NCBI GenBank assembly: GCA_963836195.1
Contig: CAWIIX010000033.1
Location: 806,001 to 870,000, forward strand
Length of the DNA: 64,000 nt
Origin: Trebonia sp963836195
GTDB lineage: Bacteria > Actinomycetota > Actinomycetes > Streptosporangiales > Streptosporangiaceae
Reading direction: 5' to 3'
Positions 1 through 8,261 of the stretch are shown piece after piece. The first letter of the stretch is position 1. Each line of letters begins with the position of its first letter. The notes under the pieces were generated by a model. That model was not told where the DNA came from. It searched no databases and was given only the letters and a program-made list of their open reading frames with translations. The translations under genes and the position numbers were made by a program.

Positions 1-585
1 CCCGCTGCCCAGGGTGTTCGCGTCGGAGTAGGCGATCCCGATCTGCCGGATGCCCAAGCCGTAGAGGACGTCGAGCCGGTCGAGTTCGTTCTCGATCGGC
101 GTCGCCGCTTCCAGACCGAATACCAGCCCGACGGTGCCCGCGGCGCGAGCCGCGTCGATGTCGGCGACCGTCTTGATCAGGTCGAACCCGGGCGCGTGGG
201 CGAGGTCGGCCAGCCGCATGCCGAGGTCGGTGACGACGTCGTTCCACCGCCACGGTGCGCTGCCGGTGACGCACGCGGTCCCGTCCATCAGGTTGTCGAA
301 GATGACATCCACCCCAGAGGCGCGCATACCGGCGTACGCGGCGTGCTGCCTCCCTGTCCGGTTGTAGGCCGGCGTCTCGCCCATGTCGGCGGGGAACCTG
401 ACCGGGTGGTCGTGCAGGCTGATGACCAGGCTGTCGCGCAGCAGCGCGGCCGACCGCCGCGACTGCTCGTCCGTCAGCGGCGCACCCTGGTACGGCGGCA
501 CCCGGCCGAATTCCGGAGTCAGGTCGAACTCGGGCAGCGTTCCTGCTGGCAGGTAGGAGTAAGCACGGTAGTCATCGCCTGTCAT
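1..585 (-). CDS. Membrane dipeptidase, peptidase family M19 (3' part outside window)
   Basis: The open frame runs from an ATG at 585, preceded by AAAGGA about 8 bases upstream, off the left window edge (195 codons visible). The visible part fits zinc-dependent M19 dipeptidases: an early SLHDHP segment (the metal-binding His-x-Asp region), a GLEAATPIE segment supplying the bridging Glu, then LYGLGIRQIGIAYSDANTLG, which matches the conserved strand before the Asn-containing loop of the family. M19 enzymes cleave dipeptides and some D-amino-acid or beta-lactam-like substrates. It is the last visible gene of the operon starting at 8025, 32 bases after the SDR gene, which suggests that the imported compound is peptide-like. 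The C-terminal metal ligands are not visible, so activity cannot be judged. Confidence 0.85.
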   Translation of the reverse strand, partial: MTGDDYRAYSYLPAGTLPEFDLTPEFGRVPPYQGAPLTDEQSRRSAALLRDSLVISLHDHPVRFPADMGETPAYNRTGRQHAAYAGMRASGVDVIFDNLMDGTACVTGSAPWRWNDVVTDLGMRLADLAHAPGFDLIKTVADIDAARAAGTVGLVFGLEAATPIENELDRLDVLYGLGIRQIGIAYSDANTLGSG

Positions 586-617
586 CGCAAGGTCCTTTCC
601 GCGGCCAGCTGCCGCCG

Positions 618-1343
618 TCACAGGAACGCGCTCCCGCCGTCGATCGCGATGATCTGGCCGGTCACCCAGCCTGACTGCGCCGAGGCGAAGAAGCACACGC
701 CGTTGGCGATGTCGGCGGGCTGGCCGATCCTGCGCATCGCGATCCCGTCGACCAGCGCCCGCTGCCCGTCCGGTCCGTACCCGTCCCACTGCAGCTGCGT
801 GGTCGGGTTGGACAGGATAAAGCCGGGCGCGATGCAGTTGACGGTGATCCCGTAGGGGCCGAGCTCATGCGCCATCTGCCGGGTGAAGCCGAGCTGGCCC
901 GCCTTGGCGCTGGCGTAGGCCTGGATGCCGGTCTTGCTGACGGTCAGCCCGGCCCCCGACGAGATGTTGATGATCCGTCCCCACCCACGCTCTTTCATCG
1001 CGGGCACGGCCGCCCGGGTGCAGAGGAACATGGTCGTCAGGTTCGCGTTGACCACCGCCTGCCAGGCCTCCACCGACACCTCCTCCAGCGGGCGGCCGAC
1101 CTGGCCGACCACCCCGCCGGCGGTGTTGACCAGGATGTCCACCGGGCCCACGGCGGTGAAGACGTCATTGACGGCCGACGGGTCGGTGAGGTCCGCGGCC
1201 GTCAGCGCGGACCCGTCAAGGGCGGTGGGCTGCTTGTCGACCCGGTGCACCTTTGCCCCGTCCGCGGCCAGGGCGTCCGCGATCGCGGCGCCGATCCCGT
1301 GGGCGCCGCCGGTAACCACCGCGACCCTGCCTGCCAGTGACAT
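618..1343 (-). CDS. SDR family NAD(P)-dependent oxidoreductase
   Basis: A 241-residue classical short-chain dehydrogenase/reductase. It has the cofactor loop TGGAHGIG near residue 11, an NTAGG motif about residue 90, the catalytic serine in INISSGAG, and the Tyr-x-x-x-Lys pair in YASAKAG. The C-terminal IDGG is also typical. The length is normal. It begins two bases after the LacI gene stop, so it is translationally linked to the transporter operon. It probably oxidises or reduces a group on the imported substrate or its hydrolysis product. The substrate cannot be read from sequence. Confidence 0.92.
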   Translation of the reverse strand: MSLAGRVAVVTGGAHGIGAAIADALAADGAKVHRVDKQPTALDGSALTAADLTDPSAVNDVFTAVGPVDILVNTAGGVVGQVGRPLEEVSVEAWQAVVNANLTTMFLCTRAAVPAMKERGWGRIINISSGAGLTVSKTGIQAYASAKAGQLGFTRQMAHELGPYGITVNCIAPGFILSNPTTQLQWDGYGPDGQRALVDGIAMRRIGQPADIANGVCFFASAQSGWVTGQIIAIDGGSAFL

Positions 1344-1345
1344 GC

Positions 1346-2506
1346 TTACGCGCTCCGTTCTCTCATCGGGTGCGATGCCACCCGGTTTCTGGTGGCCCCC
1401 GCTGACCCGCAGTTCCAGTTGGTGGGGGTTAAGCGGTGCTGGACCTTCGCGGGCGGCGGGCCGACCGACCCGCGGGAGACCAGGGACATCGGCTCGCTGA
1501 TCAGGACATCGGACCCGCCGGAGCCGTCGATCCTGGCGATCAGCGCGTCGACGGCCGCCGATCCGAGCTCGGCCAGGGGCATGCAGATGCTGGTGACCGG
1601 CACGTCAAGGTAGGCGAGGGACTCATCCTCGTCCAAGCTGACCAGGGAGACCGCGCCGGGCACGGCGATACGCGCGTCCCGAAGGGCGGCCAGCACCCCG
1701 TACACCTGCTCGATGCTGCCGATGCCGATGGCCGTCGGCAGCGGGCCGCCCGCCAGCAGGCGCCGGATCACGGCATAGCCGCCCGCCTCAGTCGCGTCCA
1801 CGTGCCTGATGACGGCAGTCAGACCGAGGGCGGCGCAGTGCCGCCGGGTCGCGGCGGCCCGGCGGTGCACGGTGTCCACCTCACGCCGACCGTCAATGAG
1901 CAGCACGCTGCGGTGGCCAAGGCCAGCCACGTGGTCAAGGAACAGCCGGACGGCACCCGCCTCGTCCATGACGACGTCGTTGCCCTGGTCGGGACCGCGC
2001 CGGTTGACATACACGTGCGGGACGGCGCTCAACGCCTCATCGGGCTTGGCGTCGGTGCCCTTGCCGCCGCGGAGCGCGGTAGCGAGCAGCAGCCCGTCGG
2101 CGCGGCTCTCGGAGATGAGGTAGCTGTAAGCGCCGGGCGGCTTAGGGTCCTCCATCGGCTCCTCCATAATCATGACGACGTAGCCGCGCTCGGCGGCGCG
2201 CAGCAGGGCGCCGCGCTGCAGCCGGACCCAGATCGGGTTGCGCAGCATCGGAACGACGAAGGTGAGCGCACCGGTGCGGTGCTGGCGCAGTGCCCGGGCC
2301 AGCGCGTTCGGCCGGTAGCCGCGGGCACGGGCCTCGGTCAGGATGCGCTCGACCGTCTCCGGCCGCAGCGAGTGGCCGACCTCCCCGTTGAGCACGCGCG
2401 ACACGGTGGAAGGGTGCACGCCGACGGCGGTGGCGATGTCGACCAGCCGGACCACCCGGCGCCTGCCCGCAGGCTCGTGCTGTCGGCTGGGTGCCCGCTC
2501 GGTCAC
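1346..2506 (-). CDS. LacI family transcriptional regulator
   Basis: A 386-residue LacI-type regulator. The N-terminal helix-turn-helix is VRLVDIATAVGVHPSTVSRV, followed by the hinge region ending ARALRQHRTGAL and a periplasmic-binding-protein-like sensor domain. I chose the GTG at 2506 because it overlaps the upstream ATPase stop in a GTGA junction (2503-2506), matching the other junctions of this operon; the frame is open further upstream but that part is antisense-like. A regulator inside the operon it probably controls suggests autoregulation. The 34-bp palindrome at 8145-8178, whose centre TTTGCGCAAA is LacI-like, is the likely operator (inference). The effector is probably the imported compound. 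Confidence 0.92.
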   Translation of the reverse strand: MTERAPSRQHEPAGRRRVVRLVDIATAVGVHPSTVSRVLNGEVGHSLRPETVERILTEARARGYRPNALARALRQHRTGALTFVVPMLRNPIWVRLQRGALLRAAERGYVVMIMEEPMEDPKPPGAYSYLISESRADGLLLATALRGGKGTDAKPDEALSAVPHVYVNRRGPDQGNDVVMDEAGAVRLFLDHVAGLGHRSVLLIDGRREVDTVHRRAAATRRHCAALGLTAVIRHVDATEAGGYAVIRRLLAGGPLPTAIGIGSIEQVYGVLAALRDARIAVPGAVSLVSLDEDESLAYLDVPVTSICMPLAELGSAAVDALIARIDGSGGSDVLISEPMSLVSRGSVGPPPAKVQHRLTPTNWNCGSAGATRNRVASHPMRERSA

Positions 2507-3516
2507 ACGGCTTCCGGTGCGTTCGCGGTTTCCATGGTCCAGGCGAAGTGACAGGCCGCGCTGTGCTCGGGGTCCGCGCTCGATGTGGCCAGGGCCGGGT
2601 CCTGCTCGGCACAGATCTGCTGCGCCATCGGGCACCGGGTGCGGAACCGGCAGCCGGTCGGCAGGCGCAGCGGGCTCGGCGGGTCGCCCTGCACCGCGGG
2701 CGTGTCGTTCGCGTCCCTGGGCTCCATCCGGGGAATGGCGGCGAGCAGGCCAGCGGTGTACGGGTGCCGCGGATTGCGGAACAGTTCCTCGGTCGGCGCT
2801 ACCTCGATGATCCGGCCCAGGTACATGACCGCGACCCGGTCGCACAGGTGCCGGACGACGGCCAGGTTGTGCGAGATGAATAGCAGGGTCAGGCCGAGCT
2901 CGCCCTGCAGTTCCTCCAGCAGGTTCAAGATCGTGGCCTGCACGCTCACGTCGAGGGCGGAGACCGGCTCGTCCGCCACGAGCAGCTCCGGCCGCAGCGC
3001 GATCGCCCGGGCGATAGCGACGCGCTGGCGCTGGCCGCCGGAGAACTGCCGGGGCAGGGCGTGTATCGCGTCCTCGGGCAGCCCGACCATCCGCAGCAGT
3101 TGCCGGGTGTGGGACTCGACCTCGTTCCGTGGCACCACGTGGTGCACCCGCAGCAGCTCGTGCAGGATGCCGCCGACGGTCAGCCGGGGGTTGAGCGACG
3201 AGTACGGATCCTGGAACACCATCTGAATCCGGCGCTGATCGGCACGGGACCGGCGGCGAGCGGGCAGCACCTTGCCGTCCAGCTTGATCTGGCCGCGGTT
3301 AGCGCGCTGGATGCCGGCGATCGCCCGGGCCAGCGTCGACTTGCCCGAGCCGGACTCGCCGACCAGGGCGAGTGCCTCGCCCCGGCGGACGGTCAGGTCG
3401 ATGCCATCCACGGCGTGCAGCAGGTGCTGCTGGTGACGCAGCCGGGCGGCGAGTGACGAACCGACGGAGAAGCTCACCTCGATGCCTGCCGCCTCCAGGA
3501 TGTCCTGCTCGCTCAT
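2503..3516 (-). CDS. ABC transporter ATP-binding protein, OppF/DppF type
   Basis: 337 residues with all ABC ATPase motifs: Walker A GESGSGKST, signature FSGGQRQR, Walker B LLVADEPVSALD and the H-loop in FISHNLAV. The C-terminal Cys-rich tail (CRFRTRCPMAQQIC) is the oligopeptide-type OppD/F extension that binds an iron-sulfur cluster in some homologues. The start at 3516 gives an ATGA overlap with the preceding oppD stop; a longer start exists at 3543 but would overlap more. It energises uptake together with the partner ATPase and the two permeases of this operon. Confidence 0.94.
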   Translation of the reverse strand: MSEQDILEAAGIEVSFSVGSSLAARLRHQQHLLHAVDGIDLTVRRGEALALVGESGSGKSTLARAIAGIQRANRGQIKLDGKVLPARRRSRADQRRIQMVFQDPYSSLNPRLTVGGILHELLRVHHVVPRNEVESHTRQLLRMVGLPEDAIHALPRQFSGGQRQRVAIARAIALRPELLVADEPVSALDVSVQATILNLLEELQGELGLTLLFISHNLAVVRHLCDRVAVMYLGRIIEVAPTEELFRNPRHPYTAGLLAAIPRMEPRDANDTPAVQGDPPSPLRLPTGCRFRTRCPMAQQICAEQDPALATSSADPEHSAACHFAWTMETANAPEAV

Positions 3517-4511
3517 CGGTCGGTTCCTATCTGGTCCAGGCACCGTTCATAGTGCAGGCACGCGGTGGCGCGGTCACCCTCGAGCAGGCGCAGCGGCGGG
3601 TCGCTGGCCTTACAGTCGTCTTCGGCGAACTTGCAGCGGGGGTGAAACCGGCAGCCGGACGGGGGGCTGGTCAGGCTCGGCGGCGAGCCCGGGATGGGTT
3701 CCAGGGACTGGCCGGGATGGTCGACATCGGGCGCCGACCGCAGCAGGCCCAGCGTGTAGGGGTGCGTCGGCCGGGTGAAGACCTCCCGCACGGTGCCGCG
3801 CTCGACGATCCGCCCGGCGTACATGACGGCGACCTTGTGGCAGACCTGCGCGACCACGGGCAGGTCGTGGGTGACGAACATCAGGCTGGTGCCCGACTCG
3901 TCGCACAGCTGTGCGAGCAGCCGGAGGATCTGGTCCTGGATCGTCACGTCCAGCGCGGTGGTGGGCTCGTCGCACAGGATCAGCTCCGGGTCGCAGGACA
4001 GCGCCATCGCGATCATGACACGCTGCCGCATCCCGCCCGAGAACTCGTGTGGGAACGCTCGGAACCGTCGCTCCGGCTCGGGGATACCGACGCGACGCAT
4101 GAGATCCATGGCGCGCTGCACCGACTGGGCGCGGCTCATACCGAGGTGGACGCGGGGCCCCTCGGCGATCTGGTTACCCACCCGCATGACCGGGTTGAGC
4201 GCGCTCATCGGCTCCTGGAATATCATCGCGATCCGCCGGCCGCGGATCTTATTCAGCCGGGACTGCGGCAGCCGCGTCAGGTCGGTCCCGTCGAAGACAA
4301 CCGAGCCCGTGGTCACCTTCGCATCCGGCGGAAGCAGGCCGAGGATCGCCTTGAGGGTCATGCTCTTGCCCGAGCCGGACTCGCCGACGAGGCCGACGGC
4401 CTCGCCCGGCGCGATCTCGAGCGAGACCCCGTCGATGGGGCGGACGACGCCCTGGTGGCCGGCGATCTCTACGCGCAGGTCGCTGACCTCAAGCTGTAGG
4501 GGGGCGCTCAT
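3513..4511 (-). CDS. ABC transporter ATP-binding protein, OppD/DppD type
   Basis: 332 residues. Walker A GESGSGKSM, signature FSGGMRQR, Walker B LILCDEPTTALD and the switch His in FVTHDLPV are all present, followed by an oligopeptide-type tail with Cys residues (CRFHPRCKF). It overlaps the upstream permease gene by four bases (ATGA at 4508-4511) and the downstream ATPase gene by four bases, so the ATPases are almost certainly made together. It pairs with the OppF-like subunit to form the heterodimeric motor of a peptide/nickel-family importer. Confidence 0.94.
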   Translation of the reverse strand: MSAPLQLEVSDLRVEIAGHQGVVRPIDGVSLEIAPGEAVGLVGESGSGKSMTLKAILGLLPPDAKVTTGSVVFDGTDLTRLPQSRLNKIRGRRIAMIFQEPMSALNPVMRVGNQIAEGPRVHLGMSRAQSVQRAMDLMRRVGIPEPERRFRAFPHEFSGGMRQRVMIAMALSCDPELILCDEPTTALDVTIQDQILRLLAQLCDESGTSLMFVTHDLPVVAQVCHKVAVMYAGRIVERGTVREVFTRPTHPYTLGLLRSAPDVDHPGQSLEPIPGSPPSLTSPPSGCRFHPRCKFAEDDCKASDPPLRLLEGDRATACLHYERCLDQIGTDR

Positions 4512-5398
4512 GACGCGCCCGACCGGAGGAGGTCGGCGAGCCCGTCACCGATCAGCGACAGTGCCACGCCGGTGATCACGACTGCGAGGCCAGGGATGGT
4601 AGTCAGCCACCACTGGGTCGTGAGGAAGTTCTGCCCGCCAGCGATCATGGTGCCCCAGTCTGGTGTGGGGGGCTGGATGCCCAGCCCCAGGTAGCTGAGG
4701 GTGACGATGGCGAGGATGTCCTGGACGATATCGGACATCGCGTAGACGATCGACTGCGTGATCACGTTGGGCAGCAGGTGCCGGGTGATGATGCGCAGGC
4801 TGGACAGGCCGCCGGACTGGGCGGCGAGCACGTACTCCTGCCTCTTCGCGACGGTGATCTCGCCGCGGGTAATGCGGGCGTAGGAGACCCAGCCGACGGC
4901 GGTGATGGCGATGTAGATGCTCTTCTCGCCGGTGCCGAGGACGAACACCAGCGCGATGACCAGGACGAAGAAGGGGAAGGCGACGACGATGTCGACGATG
5001 CGCATGATGATGGCGTCGACCCAGCCGCCAAAGTAGCCGGCCAGGCTGCCGACGATGATGCCGAGGATGAACGGGAAGAGCACTGCGAGCCCGGCGACGC
5101 GCAGGTCAACCTGGCCGCCGTAGAGCAGCCGGGCCCAGGTGTCTCGGCCCTCCTGGTCGGTGCCGAGCAGGTGCCCGGCCTGCCCGAGGGCAAGCAGCGG
5201 CTGCTCCAGGTTCTGGGTGTCGGGGTTGAACGAGGTCAGCAGGGGTGCGGCGTAGCACATGAACACGATGATCGCCAGCAGCACCAGGCCCGCCATCAGG
5301 GTCGGCTGGCGGTACCAGCGGGCACGCCGCGCCCGGATGCGCGCGGCGGCCGGTGCCGGTGCCGGTGCCGGCGCGGGGTCGGCTGTTACTGCGCTCAT
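4508..5398 (-). CDS. ABC transporter permease, DppC/OppC type
   Basis: 296 residues: an Ala/Pro-rich cytoplasmic N-terminus with AP repeats (residues 8-20), one membrane helix about residue 35, and a five-helix permease domain. The LGTDQEGRD motif after the first helix is characteristic of DppC proteins, and the coupling region (RGEITVAKRQEYV, then LRIITRHLLPNV) fits the EAA loop. It overlaps the DppB gene by ATGA. It forms the membrane channel with the 314-residue permease encoded just upstream. Confidence 0.92.
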   Translation of the reverse strand: MSAVTADPAPAPAPAPAAARIRARRARWYRQPTLMAGLVLLAIIVFMCYAAPLLTSFNPDTQNLEQPLLALGQAGHLLGTDQEGRDTWARLLYGGQVDLRVAGLAVLFPFILGIIVGSLAGYFGGWVDAIIMRIVDIVVAFPFFVLVIALVFVLGTGEKSIYIAITAVGWVSYARITRGEITVAKRQEYVLAAQSGGLSSLRIITRHLLPNVITQSIVYAMSDIVQDILAIVTLSYLGLGIQPPTPDWGTMIAGGQNFLTTQWWLTTIPGLAVVITGVALSLIGDGLADLLRSGAS

Positions 5399-6339
5399 GC
5401 GTCAAACCTCACTCTCGGGTCGAGTGCGACGTAGGCGACGTCGGTGAGCAGGTTGACCAGCACCACCAGCACTCCGTAGATGAGGGCGACCGACTGGATG
5501 ACGGTGAAGTCGCGGTCGAAGATGGCGTTGATCATCAGGCTGCCGATGCCAGGGATGGCGAAGACCTGCTCCACGATGAGGGTGCCGCCGATGAGGTAGC
5601 CGATATTGATGCCGAGCACGGTCACCGCGGGGATGACGGCGTTTCGGAGCACGTGCCGGACCAGCAGTCGCGGGGTGGGCACGCCCTTGGCCCGGGCGGT
5701 GGTGACGAACTCGGCCCCGAGCACGCCGAGCATGCTGGCCCGGAGACTGCGGATCAGCACCGGGCACAGTGCGACCGCCACGGTCAGGGCGGGCAGGAAC
5801 ATCGACTGCAGGTGGCCGGTGAAGCCCGACCCGTAGCCGGTGACCGGGAACAGCTTGAGCTTCTCGCCCAGCCAGGTCTGCAGGATCAGGCCGAACCAGA
5901 AGGCCGGCAGGCCCAGGCCGAACAGCGGCACGATGCGGATGATGTGGTCGCGGACCGCGTCCTTGCGGCTGGCGGCCAGCGTGGCCAGCGGCACGCTGAT
6001 GACGACGGCGATAACCGCTGCGTAGCACAGCAACCATAGCGTGGGCGGCAGATGGCTGGTGATCAGGCTCGAGACCGGCACTTGGTAGTACAGGCTCTGG
6101 CCCAGGTTGCCGTGGAACAGCCGGTCGATGAACAGCCAGTACTGCTCGAGGAGAGGCTGGCTCAGGCCGAGCTGGCGGTCCAGGGCGGCGACGGTGCTGG
6201 GGTTGGCGCGCTGGCCGAGGATGGTGACGGCAGGGTTGCCGGGGATTAGGTGGACCATGAAGAACGTGATGATCGTGACGCCCACGGCGGTCGGCACGAG
6301 CAGTACCAGCCGCCGGAGGACGAAGCTCATCCGGCCCAT
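5395..6339 (-). CDS. ABC transporter permease, DppB/OppB type
   Basis: 314 residues and six predicted membrane segments. The N-terminus (FVLRRLVLLVPTAVGVTIIT, then PGNPA) is typical of DppB. The EAA loop lies in EFVTTARAKGVPTPRLLVRH. ATG 6339 has GAGG five bases upstream; an in-frame ATG at 6330 is an alternative. It follows the binding-protein gene after a 96-base gap that holds a strong stem-loop (6377-6402), which probably tunes its expression relative to the binding protein. Confidence 0.92.
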   Translation of the reverse strand: MGRMSFVLRRLVLLVPTAVGVTIITFFMVHLIPGNPAVTILGQRANPSTVAALDRQLGLSQPLLEQYWLFIDRLFHGNLGQSLYYQVPVSSLITSHLPPTLWLLCYAAVIAVVISVPLATLAASRKDAVRDHIIRIVPLFGLGLPAFWFGLILQTWLGEKLKLFPVTGYGSGFTGHLQSMFLPALTVAVALCPVLIRSLRASMLGVLGAEFVTTARAKGVPTPRLLVRHVLRNAVIPAVTVLGINIGYLIGGTLIVEQVFAIPGIGSLMINAIFDRDFTVIQSVALIYGVLVVLVNLLTDVAYVALDPRVRFDA

Positions 6340-6376
6340 AAAGACCTCACTCGGGTTGGTGGGGTCGGCCGGCCGC

Positions 6377-6402
6377 GGAGGGCGCTGTCTGGAGCGCCCT
6401 CC
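6377..6402 (-). terminator. Intercistronic stem-loop between binding-protein and permease genes
   Basis: A perfect 10-bp inverted repeat, GGAGGGCGCT / AGCGCCCTCC, closes a six-base loop. It lies 34 bases past the binding-protein stop (6436) and 38 bases before the permease start. There is no U-tract, so it is more likely a partial terminator or a 3'-end stabiliser that keeps binding-protein mRNA more abundant than permease mRNA, as in many ABC operons. This role is inferred; only the hairpin is seen. Confidence 0.6.
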
Positions 6403-6435
6403 ACGACCGACCGCGAAGTCACGGGGCGAATCCGG

Positions 6436-8025
6436 TTAGCTGGAGCCCGCGCTCAGCCAGACGTCCTCCATGTGGTAGTTGCCGAGCGGCGTGACGAGGA
6501 AGCCGTGCACGTTCGACGACTCCACGTACTGGTATGGCGAGTAGTACAGGAACGCCATGAAGGCGTCCTGCGCGGCCAGCGTCTGCGCGGTGTTGTAGTC
6601 GGTCTGACGCGCCGCGGTATCCGTCGTCACCTCGGCCGCGTGGACCGCCTTCACCACAGTCGGGTTGTCGTAGAAGGTGAAGAACGACTTCGAGCCGGCC
6701 GTCGGGTCGAGCGCGAAGGTGGCGAGTTCGTCGGGATCGGGGATGTCCATCGTCCACAGCGAGAACGTCATGTCGTACTTGCCGCTCTGGAAGTTCTCGT
6801 TCGCGGTGTTGGGGTCCTGTTGCTGGATCTGCACGTTGATGCCGAGCGGCTTGAGCTCGGACTGCACGATCGTGGCGATCGTGGCGTAGTCGGAATTGCC
6901 CGAGGGCAGCAGCAGGGTGGTGGTGAACCCCTTCGGCGCGCTGGACTTAGCCAGCGCGGCCTTGGCGTCCGCCAGGCTGTACTGCAGGCCCCCGCTGTTG
7001 GAGTCGTAGTACGCCAGCTGGGGCGGGAAGATCGAGTTGGCCGACTGCCCGTTGCCGAACAGCACCGCCTTCACCAGCGCGCTGCGGTCGATCGCGTACG
7101 AGATCGCCCGCCGCACGTTCACGTCCTGGAACGGCGCGACTTTCTCGTTGAAGGCCAGGTAAGTCGTCTCGGTCGAGGGGAACAGGCTCAACGCCACCGA
7201 CGGCGTGGATTTCAGCGTGGACACCGTCGACCAAGCCGGATACTGGTCGATCTGGGCCTGGCCGCTGGTTACCTGCAGCTGCCGGGTGTTGTCGTTTGGC
7301 ACATCGGTCCAGGTCACGCTGTCCAGGTAGGGCTTGCCCGGCTGCCAGTAGTTGGTGTTCTTGATGAGCTTGAGCGCGCTGCCCTTGTGCCAGTAGTCGA
7401 ACTTGAACGGGCCGGTGCCGATCGGGGCCTGGTAAAACGCGGTCGCGGACTTACCGCCGTAGTTGTCGGGCACGACGCCGTTGGCGAACAGCGCCAGGTC
7501 GGCCAGGATGGGCGCCCACTTGTACTTCAGGTTGATCACCACCGTGTCGGTGGACGGCGCGTCCACCGACTTGATGGCGGAGTCGATGTAGCCCCAGCCC
7601 TGGGAGGCGGCCATCGTCTGCTCCAGGCTGAACTGCACGTCCTTGGACGTCATGGGGGCGCCAGTGGAGAACTTGACCCCCTTCCGCAGCGAGACGGTGT
7701 ACGCCAGCCCGTTCTTCGACTCGGTGTAGCCGGTCGCGAGCCACGGCATGACGCCCTTGCCGTTGTTCGTGACGGTGAACAGCGGCTGGGTGATCTGCTC
7801 GAGGATCCAGATCGAGTTGTTGTCGAAGACAGTCGACTCATCGAGCGACTGCGCATCCTGGGGGTTGGCGAAGACGAGGTTCCCGCCCGTGACCGGCGTG
7901 CCGGCGCTGGCGGAACTACTAGGGGTGCCTCCTGCGGGCGAGGAAGCGCTTGACCCGCAGCCGGCCAGCGCCACGAGGGCGCAGCCGACGGTGAGGGCCA
8001 TGGTCAGGACTGGTCTGTGCCTCAC
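6436..8025 (-). CDS. ABC transporter substrate-binding lipoprotein, family 5
   Basis: 529 residues from GTG 8025, which has GGAG six bases upstream. The signal peptide ends in the lipobox LAGC, so the protein should be lipid-anchored outside the membrane. A Ser/Ala/Gly linker leads into a family-5 (DppA/OppA-like) solute-binding fold, including YTVSLRKGVKFSTGAPMTSK, the usual family signature near the N-lobe. It is the first gene of the operon that continues to the dipeptidase at the window edge. The substrate is probably a peptide or peptide-like molecule, judged from the downstream M19 peptidase, not from the binding site. Confidence 0.93.
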   Translation of the reverse strand: MRHRPVLTMALTVGCALVALAGCGSSASSPAGGTPSSSASAGTPVTGGNLVFANPQDAQSLDESTVFDNNSIWILEQITQPLFTVTNNGKGVMPWLATGYTESKNGLAYTVSLRKGVKFSTGAPMTSKDVQFSLEQTMAASQGWGYIDSAIKSVDAPSTDTVVINLKYKWAPILADLALFANGVVPDNYGGKSATAFYQAPIGTGPFKFDYWHKGSALKLIKNTNYWQPGKPYLDSVTWTDVPNDNTRQLQVTSGQAQIDQYPAWSTVSTLKSTPSVALSLFPSTETTYLAFNEKVAPFQDVNVRRAISYAIDRSALVKAVLFGNGQSANSIFPPQLAYYDSNSGGLQYSLADAKAALAKSSAPKGFTTTLLLPSGNSDYATIATIVQSELKPLGINVQIQQQDPNTANENFQSGKYDMTFSLWTMDIPDPDELATFALDPTAGSKSFFTFYDNPTVVKAVHAAEVTTDTAARQTDYNTAQTLAAQDAFMAFLYYSPYQYVESSNVHGFLVTPLGNYHMEDVWLSAGSS

Positions 8026-8144
8026 GAGCAGCTCCGGTGAAATTCGGAGCGACGGATTCGTCGCAAAGAGGAAGGACGTGAGAGTCGCGCAAAGGCGACG
8101 ATGCGAGAAGACGCGAGAAGATGGCACGGCCCTGTGCCGAAGCG

Positions 8145-8178
8145 GTTGGGCAAAGGTTTGCGCAAACCTTTGCCCAAC
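8145..8178. promoter_or_regulatory. 34-bp perfect palindrome, probable LacI-family operator
   Basis: Two perfect 16-base arms flank a central CG: the left arm is GTTGGGCAAAGGTTTG and the right arm is its reverse complement. The central TTTGCGCAAA has the CG-centred symmetry that LacI-family dimers recognise. It lies about 120 bases upstream of the binding-protein start. A TACAGT that could act as a -10 element on the minus strand sits just upstream of it (about 8179-8184), so a bound repressor would block the transcription start. The site probably binds the regulator encoded at 1346-2506. It could in principle also form a very stable hairpin in the leader RNA. Confidence 0.7.
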
Positions 8179-8261
8179 ACTGTAGAGGCCGTTTTGCGAT
8201 AGAACGAGACCCAACGCCTGCTTTAACCATCATGTAACCTCAGCCCTCTAATGTTTCGCCC

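Noticed and set aside
6250..7953. A 567-codon plus-strand open frame
   Set aside because: It lies opposite the binding-protein lipoprotein gene; composition and lack of motifs mark it as a shadow.
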